9,896 nt of DNA, taken from positions 1-9,896 of the forward strand of contig PWUQ01000038.1 in the NCBI GenBank assembly GCA_003563585.1. The letters are read 5' to 3'. Position 1 is the stretch's first letter. The number at the start of each line of letters is the position of its first letter. Origin of the DNA: Candidatus Parvarchaeota archaeon. GTDB taxonomy: Archaea > Nanobdellota > Nanobdellia > CSSed11-243R1. Under the pieces are notes generated by a model. It searched no databases. It worked only from the letters and a program-made list of their open reading frames with translations, and was not told the origin of the DNA. A program made the translations under genes and the position numbers. Of this stretch, positions 5,807-9,896 are shown one piece after another.

Positions 5807-6850
5807 ATGGAATCTTTAAAATCAAAAAAAATTGCAGTAGCTATGAGCGGGGGAGTAGATAGTTCTGTATGTGCATTTATCTTAAAAAAATCCGGTGCGG
5901 ATGTTTTTGGCATAACCATGAAAACTATTAACGGTTCTAAATGCTGCACATTGGATGACATAAATCAAGCTAAAAAAGTTGCAAAAAAATTAGGAATGAA
6001 ACATTACGTTATTGATTTAAAAGAAATGTTTGAAAAAGAAGTTGTTGATTATTTTGTTAAAGAAAGTTTAAAAGGTAAGAATCCAAATCCTTGCGTAATT
6101 TGCAATAGAAAAATAAAATTTGGAGCTTTGATTGAAGAAGCAAAAAAACTTGGTGCGGAATTTATAGCAACAGGACATTACGCAATTTTGGAAAAAAATG
6201 GGAAAGTCGTTTTGAAACGTCCAGTTGACATAAAAAAAGATCAATCTTACGTACTTTCAATGCTTCCCAAAAAGACATTTAAAGATTTGATATTCCCTAT
6301 TGGAAAATACACGAAAGAAGAAGTTAGAAAAATTGCTAAAGAAAATGACATACACGTTCATGATAAAGAAGAAACTCAAGATTTATGTTTTTTAGATAAA
6401 CCCAAAGGGGAATTTATAGAAGAAAAAATTGGAAAAGATATGAGAGGAAAAATAGTTGACAAAAAAAGAAATTTTCTGGGGAGACATTATGGACATTTTT
6501 ACTTTACAATTGGACAAAGAAGAGGACTTAATCTAGTTGTACATAACAGACATTATGTTTGTGATATTGTTTCAGAAAAAAATTTAGTGGTTGTTTCTGG
6601 AAAAGAGGATTTATACAAAAAAAGTTTTTATGTTTCAGGATTGAACTGGGTTTCAATGGATTCTCCAGAAAAAGAATTTGAATCTGATGTGATTATAAGA
6701 AACAAAATGAAACCAACACCAGCAAGAATCATACCTGAAAAAAATAAAATTAAGGTAGTTCCAAAAAATCCTGTTTGGGGAGTTTCCCCCGGACAGATAG
6801 CAGTTTTTATTAAGAAAGATATTGTTTTGGGAGGGGGATGGATAGAATGA
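5807..6850 (+). CDS. mnmA: tRNA-specific 2-thiouridylase MnmA
   Basis: This 347-residue enzyme adenylates uridine 34 of Lys, Glu and Gln tRNAs and replaces its 2-oxygen with sulfur. The N-terminal PP-loop pyrophosphatase motif is SGGVDSS (14-20). The family motif NPNPCVICNRKIKFG (92-106) holds C96 and C99, and 'EETQDLCFL' (188-196) holds the distal C194. The 'GHYA' segment at 123-126 and 'FTIGQRRGL' (233-241) in the tRNA-binding and beta-barrel region are typical. The CxxC plus C arrangement corresponds to the three cysteines proposed in some MnmA proteins to hold a [4Fe-4S] cluster; other work treats two of them as the persulfide/disulfide pair. An adjacent C46-C47 is also present. MnmA is mainly bacterial, so it may have been acquired by transfer. 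Sulfur could come from the suf genes of this window. Confidence 0.95.
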   Translation: MESLKSKKIAVAMSGGVDSSVCAFILKKSGADVFGITMKTINGSKCCTLDDINQAKKVAKKLGMKHYVIDLKEMFEKEVVDYFVKESLKGKNPNPCVICNRKIKFGALIEEAKKLGAEFIATGHYAILEKNGKVVLKRPVDIKKDQSYVLSMLPKKTFKDLIFPIGKYTKEEVRKIAKENDIHVHDKEETQDLCFLDKPKGEFIEEKIGKDMRGKIVDKKRNFLGRHYGHFYFTIGQRRGLNLVVHNRHYVCDIVSEKNLVVVSGKEDLYKKSFYVSGLNWVSMDSPEKEFESDVIIRNKMKPTPARIIPEKNKIKVVPKNPVWGVSPGQIAVFIKKDIVLGGGWIE

Positions 6851-7377
6851 ATTTGCCCACTAAAGAAGAATGCATAGAATTGCTTAGAGAACACTGCGCA
6901 ACAGAAAATGTGATTGAACATTCTATAATGGTTTCGAAGATAGCTAGACATATTGCAGAGAAATTTGTCAAGAAAGGAATCAAATTAAATGTAGAACTTG
7001 TGGAAAAAGCTGCCCTCTTACACGATATAGGAAAAATAAAATGTATAAAAAATAATAACGAGAAGAGACACGGCAAAAAGGCAGAAGAGATTTTAAAAAA
7101 CGCAGGATATCCTGAATTAGGCAAACTTGCAAAAATGCATATGCTTTCAAGAGTGGATGAATTAAAAACATGGGAAGAAAAGATTGTTTTTTATGCAGAC
7201 AAAAGGATAAGTAGAAGAAAAGTTGTTTCTTTAAAGAAAAGATATTCTGATATGGAAAAAAGATATACTGTTCCTGAACACAAAAAAACCCCATTCGAAA
7301 AATTACTCAAAGTTGAAAGAGAAATTTTCGATTTCCTCATGGAATCCCCAGAAATTATTGAGATGGCGATATTATGA
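6847..7377 (+). CDS. HD/HDIG-domain phosphohydrolase-like protein (TIGR00295-like)
   Basis: This 176-residue soluble protein of the HD superfamily consists of metal-dependent phosphohydrolase helices. Metal-ligand motifs are visible in order: H25 (VIEHS), the HD pair H59-D60 in LLHDIGK, H75 (EKRHGKKA), H98 (KMHML) and D118 (FYADKR). The order and size match the archaeal HDIG family TIGR00295, whose substrate is not established; a nucleotide or nucleic-acid phosphoester is the usual expectation for HD proteins. The start is ambiguous. ATG 6847 forms an ATGA overlap with the mnmA stop and has a G-rich SD-like tract at a usable distance; ATG 6838 sits only 3 nt after that tract. I prefer 6847. 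Co-transcription with mnmA is very likely. Confidence 0.85.
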   Translation: MNLPTKEECIELLREHCATENVIEHSIMVSKIARHIAEKFVKKGIKLNVELVEKAALLHDIGKIKCIKNNNEKRHGKKAEEILKNAGYPELGKLAKMHMLSRVDELKTWEEKIVFYADKRISRRKVVSLKKRYSDMEKRYTVPEHKKTPFEKLLKVEREIFDFLMESPEIIEMAIL

Positions 7378-7637
7378 AAATAAAAAAAGCTGCAGAAATA
7401 GAAATGAAAAGAATGGAAGAAATATTTAATAATATATCCATAAAAAACACAGACAAAGCAGACGAATTTTATTCCTTCGCCGAGAACTATTTTGAGGATG
7501 GAAAGTATTTTTTTGAAAAAGAAAAATATGTAGAATCTTTTGAAGCATTTATTATAGCGTGGGCTTATTTAGACATAGGCATAAAACTGGAATTATTCAA
7601 ACCTGACAAAAAAATTAAAAAATATTTTACTTTTTAG
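7374..7637 (+). CDS. DUF357-family protein
   Basis: This 87-residue, all-helical, charged protein matches archaeal DUF357. The family pattern is seen at about 32-70: 'YSFAENYFEDGKYFFEKEKYVESFEAFIIAWAYLDIGIKL', that is, two helices with regularly spaced aromatic residues, a 'D-x-x-x-F' and an 'A-x-A-x-x-D' ending. The molecular function of DUF357 is unknown; the helix pair resembles a small helical-hairpin protein-interaction module. The ATG overlaps the stop of the HD gene (ATGA), so the two are translationally coupled and it is the last gene of the mnmA operon. Its 3' end overlaps the convergent iscU by 11 nt. Confidence 0.82.
   Translation: MKIKKAAEIEMKRMEEIFNNISIKNTDKADEFYSFAENYFEDGKYFFEKEKYVESFEAFIIAWAYLDIGIKLELFKPDKKIKKYFTF
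7608..7626 (-). terminator. T-tract downstream of iscU
   Basis: Just past the iscU stop, the minus strand reads a nearly uninterrupted T-run (plus strand CAAAAAAATTAAAAAATAT, within the end of the DUF357 gene). It is a plausible archaeal terminator for the sulfur operon. Confidence 0.4.
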
Positions 7638-7995
7638 CTTTATAATTCTTTATAGCATTTTTTAGAGCTTGATGTGCAAGCACAGAGCAATGGATTTTGC
7701 TTTTAGGAACATCTTCCACACCCTTCAATAAATCATCAGGCTTTATTTTTGAAGCAGCTTTTAATGTTTTACCTTTAGCAATATCTGTAAGAATTGATGT
7801 CATCGCGATTGCAACTGCGCATCCGAGAGTTTGAAATTTTATATCTTCTATTTTATTGTTTTTTACTTTTAGATATATTTTCATAGTGTCTCCACAAATA
7901 GGGTTTCCTGCTTTTCCAACCGCGTCAGGATTTTTTATTTCCCCCATGTTTTTAGGATTTTTGAAATGCTTAATGATTATTTTTGAGTATTTCAT
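7627..7995 (-). CDS. iscU: IscU/NifU-N-type Fe-S cluster assembly scaffold
   Basis: This 122-residue scaffold is where sulfur from a desulfurase and iron are assembled into [2Fe-2S]/[4Fe-4S] clusters before transfer to target proteins. The three cluster-ligand cysteines are in family context: C34 in 'GNPICGD' with D36, C59 in 'TLGCAVAIA', and C103 in 'KIHCSVLA' with H102 before it. Length is right for archaeal IscU/SufU. A clear LPPVK chaperone motif is not seen; the corresponding segment is DVPKSK (95-100). ATG 7995 is the expected start (homologues begin near 'YS..I..HF.NPKN.G') and has a GGGTGG SD with an A6 spacer. An in-frame GTG at 8031 would add 12 residues encoded by the tandem repeat. 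The ATG overlaps the stop of the last mini-ORF. Confidence 0.93.
   Translation of the reverse strand: MKYSKIIIKHFKNPKNMGEIKNPDAVGKAGNPICGDTMKIYLKVKNNKIEDIKFQTLGCAVAIAMTSILTDIAKGKTLKAASKIKPDDLLKGVEDVPKSKIHCSVLAHQALKNAIKNYKAKK
7658..7663 (+). terminator. T-tract downstream of the DUF357 gene
   Basis: Six consecutive T bases lie 21 nt after the DUF357 stop; another five (7631-7635) overlap it. They are possible U-run termination sites for the mnmA operon, inside the convergent iscU gene. Confidence 0.25.
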
Positions 7996-8087
7996 TTTTT
8001 CCACCCACAAGACCTCATTTTTTCCACCCACAAGACCTCATTTTTTCCACCCACAAGACCTCATTTTTTCCACCCACAAGACCTCAT
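7992..8087 (-). other. Relay of four overlapping mini-ORFs encoding MRSCGWKK
   Basis: On the minus strand each repeat contains an eight-codon ORF, MRSCGWKK then TGA, at 8087-8061, 8064-8038, 8041-8015 and 8018-7992. Each starts at an ATG overlapping the previous stop (ATGA) and has its own GGGTGG SD about 6 nt upstream. The first start overlaps the stop of the IscS-C-like gene, and the last stop overlaps the iscU ATG. The arrangement therefore preserves stop-start coupling along the operon whatever the copy number. Whether ribosomes use these ORFs is not known from sequence. Confidence 0.6.
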
Positions 8088-8098
8088 TTTTTCCACCC
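7993..8098 (-). repeat. Tandem 23-nt repeat: four perfect copies plus a 14-nt partial
   Basis: Four identical 23-nt units lie head to tail at 7993-8015, 8016-8038, 8039-8061 and 8062-8084, with 14 nt of a fifth at 8085-8098. On the minus strand each unit carries GGGTGGAAAAAATGA, an SD-like GGGTGG, an A-run, and an ATG overlapping a TGA, separated by GGTCTTGT. This 15-nt cassette occurs five times: the first copy is the 3' end of the upstream CDS, the last is the iscU start. The likely origin is slippage or duplication of an original ATGA junction. Because 23 is not a multiple of three, successive units are in different frames. Perfect identity suggests recent expansion. Confidence 0.95.
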
Positions 8099-8419
8099 CG
8101 AAATTTTTCTTAGTTTTACAACACCTTTTTTTATTTCTTCCGTAATTATTTTTATATCTTCTTGAGTAAAACTTTTTTTCCACATTATAACGATTGAAGC
8201 ATGAGCCTGTTCTCTGGTTAGTACGCTACTTTTATCATATTCTTTTAAACAAGGAGATTCTGTTGTCGCTTCTATGCCAACATCTTTTAATATCAGAGAG
8301 AGTGCTTCACCTTCAACACCTTCAAACCAGAATCCTATCAAATTATCCTCAGATGTTTTGAATTTATGGCTTGCTTCTATTTCAAGTATCTTTTTTATAA
8401 GTTCATCTTTCAATCTCAT
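8084..8419 (-). CDS. Free-standing IscS/NifS C-terminal domain with the active-site cysteine
   Basis: This 111-residue protein matches the C-terminal small domain of group I cysteine desulfurases. 'FEGVEGEALSLILKDVGIEATTESPCL' (32-58) corresponds to the IscS segment from the conserved VEGE to the SGSAC loop, with C57 in the place of the persulfide-forming cysteine. 'SSVL' (64-67), 'EQAHASI' (70-76), 'FTQEDI' (84-89) and 'KLRKIS' (102-107) match the following helix and C-terminus. It has no PLP-binding lysine domain. The arginine that binds the substrate carboxylate in IscS is valine here (SIVIMW instead of SIR-S), and the loop after the cysteine is shorter. C57 is its only cysteine. A persulfide carrier between SufS and IscU is the likely role (inference). 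It overlaps sufS by ATGA, with GGTG as SD, and is not a broken piece of the intact sufS. Confidence 0.75.
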   Translation of the reverse strand: MRLKDELIKKILEIEASHKFKTSEDNLIGFWFEGVEGEALSLILKDVGIEATTESPCLKEYDKSSVLTREQAHASIVIMWKKSFTQEDIKIITEEIKKGVVKLRKISGWKK

Positions 8420-9600
8420 TTTAAAACACCATCAATTTCTTTCAGTTTTTTTATAAAAATATCTACATCTTTTATTGTGTTATACAAGTAAAAAGAAATT
8501 CTCACCGAAGAATCAATTCCAAGCTTTTTATGCATGGGCATAGCACAATGATGTCCACTTCTAACACATATGTTTATGCTGTCCATTATGCCTGCAACAC
8601 TCTCAGAATCAAGTCCATTTATATTAAATGAAATTATTCCACATCTTTCTTTGTAATCTTTAGGTCCATATATTTCTACATTATTCATATCTTTCATTTT
8701 ATGAAGCGTGTATTTTACAAGATTCTGTTCATGCTTCCATATTTTGTTTAACCCAACCTTTTGAAGGTAAGATATTGCTGCTGAAAGTCCGACAGCTCCT
8801 GAAATATTAGGAGTGCCAGCTTCGAATTTCCATGGAATTTCACATGTTTTGAATCCATCAAAGTCTACACTCTCAATCATATCTCCTCCACCAAGAAAAG
8901 GTTCCATATTTTCGAGGATTTCTTTTTTTCCATACAATATTCCAACTCCGGTTGGTCCACACATTTTATGAGATGAAAATACAAGAAAATCACATCCAAT
9001 TTTTTTAACATCCACCTTTTTGTGAGGAACTGATTGCGCCGCATCGACAATAAATATTAAATCATTATCTCTCGCGATTTTTCCTATTTTTTCAACAGGA
9101 TTTATAGTTCCAAGAAAGTTTGACATGTGAGGACAGCTTATGACTCTTGTATTTTTTGTTATCAATTTTTTAATTTTATTTATTTCTAATTTTCCTTCTG
9201 CATCCACAGGAACATATTTTATTTTTACATCCTTTAGCATCATCCAGGGAACTATATTTGAGTGATGCTCCATTTCAGTCAGAATTACTTCATCTCCTTT
9301 TTTTAATTTTAAACTTTTTGCAATCAAATTTATTGATTCTGTTGTATTTTTTGTAAAAATAATTTCTCTCCAGGACTTTGCATTTATTAGTTTCGCCACA
9401 TTCTCGTGAGCTAAAGTGTAAAGTCTTGTTGCTTCTTCAGAAATTTTGTAAACTCCTCTGTGGACATTCCCACAATTATTTTCATAGAAATTTTTTATTG
9501 AATCAATCACTTGTCTTGGTTTTTGTGTTGTAGAAGCATTGTCTAAATAAATTATTTTATTTTTCAAAAATGGAAAGTCTTTCTTGATTTTTTCATTCAT
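8416..9600 (-). CDS. sufS: SufS-type cysteine desulfurase
   Basis: This 394-residue PLP enzyme converts cysteine to alanine and a protein-bound persulfide, the sulfur source for Fe-S clusters and thiolation. The N-terminus 'IKKDFPFLKNKIIYLDNASTTQKP' (5-28) is typical of SufS/CsdA. PLP-site residues are H112-H113 in 'EMEHHSN', D186 in 'VDAAQS', and the Schiff-base lysine K212 in 'SSHKMCGPTGVG'. The catalytic cysteine is C352 in 'VRSGHHCAMP', with R367 in 'SVRISFYLYNT'. This loop is the group II (SufS) type, which normally needs an acceptor such as SufE or SufU. I choose ATG 9600 over the upstream in-frame start at 9636: a GTGGT SD lies 7 nt before it and homologues begin there. It overlaps padR by 8 nt. 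Confidence 0.95.
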   Translation of the reverse strand: MNEKIKKDFPFLKNKIIYLDNASTTQKPRQVIDSIKNFYENNCGNVHRGVYKISEEATRLYTLAHENVAKLINAKSWREIIFTKNTTESINLIAKSLKLKKGDEVILTEMEHHSNIVPWMMLKDVKIKYVPVDAEGKLEINKIKKLITKNTRVISCPHMSNFLGTINPVEKIGKIARDNDLIFIVDAAQSVPHKKVDVKKIGCDFLVFSSHKMCGPTGVGILYGKKEILENMEPFLGGGDMIESVDFDGFKTCEIPWKFEAGTPNISGAVGLSAAISYLQKVGLNKIWKHEQNLVKYTLHKMKDMNNVEIYGPKDYKERCGIISFNINGLDSESVAGIMDSINICVRSGHHCAMPMHKKLGIDSSVRISFYLYNTIKDVDIFIKKLKEIDGVLK

Positions 9601-9889
9601 TTTTATAACCACATTTCCCACATATATATTTTTCAAATATGTCGTTGTAAATCTCGCAAAATTCTATACAAGATTTTTTGAGGGTTTTTTTACCCTCATT
9701 AGTTATATTATACTCTCTCTTTCTCCCTTTTGATACTGAATTTACAAGTCCTTCTTTTTCTAAGGAATTCAAAAGAGGGTATATTGTTCCCTGATTAGTC
9801 TTTAGTTTTTCCATCAATTCATATCCATGACAAGATTTCTTGCTTATTATCCAGAGAGCTTTTAATTGCAACATTGTTAAATTTATCAT
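9593..9889 (-). CDS. PadR-family transcriptional regulator with a cysteine-rich C-terminus
   Basis: This 98-residue winged-helix regulator has the PadR signature: 'CHGYELMEKL' (20-29), 'QGTIYPLLNSLEKEGLV' (33-49) as the recognition-helix region, then the wing 'GRKREYNITNEGKKTL' (55-70). The C-terminal helix that usually dimerises is short and carries four cysteines, C74-x3-C78 and C90-x2-C93, with C20 in the DNA-binding domain. Four closely spaced cysteines could bind a metal or Fe-S cluster, and this is the first gene of a sulfur/Fe-S operon, so autoregulation in response to cluster or persulfide status is a reasonable inference. The start at ATG 9889 is 7 nt from the window edge; the frame stays open upstream, so a slightly longer N-terminus or a start at ATG 9874 is possible. 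The promoter lies outside the window. Confidence 0.85.
   Translation of the reverse strand: MINLTMLQLKALWIISKKSCHGYELMEKLKTNQGTIYPLLNSLEKEGLVNSVSKGRKREYNITNEGKKTLKKSCIEFCEIYNDIFEKYICGKCGYKNE
9608..9612 (-). promoter_or_regulatory. SD that sets the sufS start
   Basis: On the minus strand GTGGT is followed by a 7-nt A/T spacer and ATG 9600. It lies inside the end of padR and supports coupled translation from ATG 9600 rather than from the upstream in-frame start at 9636. Confidence 0.45.
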
Positions 9890-9896
9890 ATGTAGA

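Noticed and set aside
7996..8031. N-terminal extension of iscU from an in-frame GTG at 8031.
   Set aside because: The 12 extra residues are encoded by the repeat, IscU homologues start near ATG 7995, and that ATG has a good SD. A minor alternative product cannot be excluded.
7993..8098. CRISPR array.
   Set aside because: The 23-nt units are contiguous with no unique spacers, and no cas genes are nearby.
7856..8165. Two plus-strand open frames that read Pro/Phe/His-rich repetitive peptides through the 23-nt repeat.
   Set aside because: They are antisense to iscU and the IscS-C-like gene, their low-complexity sequence comes from the tandem repeat, and there is no SD or promoter for them.
8084..8419. 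SufE, or a broken 3' fragment of sufS.
   Set aside because: SufE has a different fold and motif. The sequence matches a group I (IscS-type) C-terminal domain, while the adjacent SufS is complete with its own group II active-site loop, and the gene has its own SD and ATGA junction.

Overview
The window looks like a compact, AT-rich archaeal chromosome segment, most likely from a small-genome DPANN lineage of the Woesearchaeota/Pacearchaeota type (inference). The archaeal evidence is a flap endonuclease with a C-terminal PCNA-binding box, a DUF357 protein, an archaeal-type HD protein, an archaeal SpoIIM-like membrane protein, and TATA-like boxes about 26-28 nt upstream of start codons that lack a Shine-Dalgarno (SD) site (leaderless pattern). 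The bacterial-looking mnmA and suf/isc genes fit the mixed gene content of that group. Nearly everything is coding; no gene-free stretch exceeds 300 bases, and I see no tRNA, rRNA, CRISPR or insertion sequence.

Layout. Positions 1-107 hold the 3' end of a plus-strand gene with an antitoxin-like tail. A SpoIIM-family membrane protein (131-1018, minus) and fen1 (1075-2088, plus) diverge from one short intergenic region whose palindromic TATA box lies exactly midway between the two start codons. fen1 is followed by a MscS-like channel, a RimB-like retropepsin-fold protein, a RimK-like ATP-grasp ligase and a second, degenerate ATP-grasp protein (to 5088). The last three genes each start from an SD that overlaps the previous gene's stop codon. 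pcm (5085-5723, minus) converges on this cluster with a 4-nt overlap and diverges from mnmA, which is coupled to a TIGR00295-like HD protein and a DUF357 protein (to 7637).

The right end, read on the minus strand from 9889 to 7627, is a sulfur/Fe-S operon: a PadR-type regulator with a cysteine-rich tail, a SufS-type cysteine desulfurase, a free-standing IscS/NifS C-terminal domain that keeps the active-site cysteine, and an IscU scaffold. The three enzyme-related genes are chained by overlapping ATGA stop-start junctions. Between the free-standing domain and iscU, a 23-nt sequence carrying an SD and an overlapping stop-start is tandemly repeated four times, giving a relay of four identical eight-codon mini-ORFs.

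The genes plausibly form a sulfur path: SufS makes persulfide, the single-cysteine domain may carry it, IscU builds clusters, and the nearby MnmA (with a CxxC plus distal Cys) would use sulfur for tRNA 2-thiolation. The two features I find most unusual are the free-standing IscS C-terminal domain and the mini-ORF relay. The RimB/RimK/degenerate RimK cluster next to a channel gene is the other candidate for an undescribed system.
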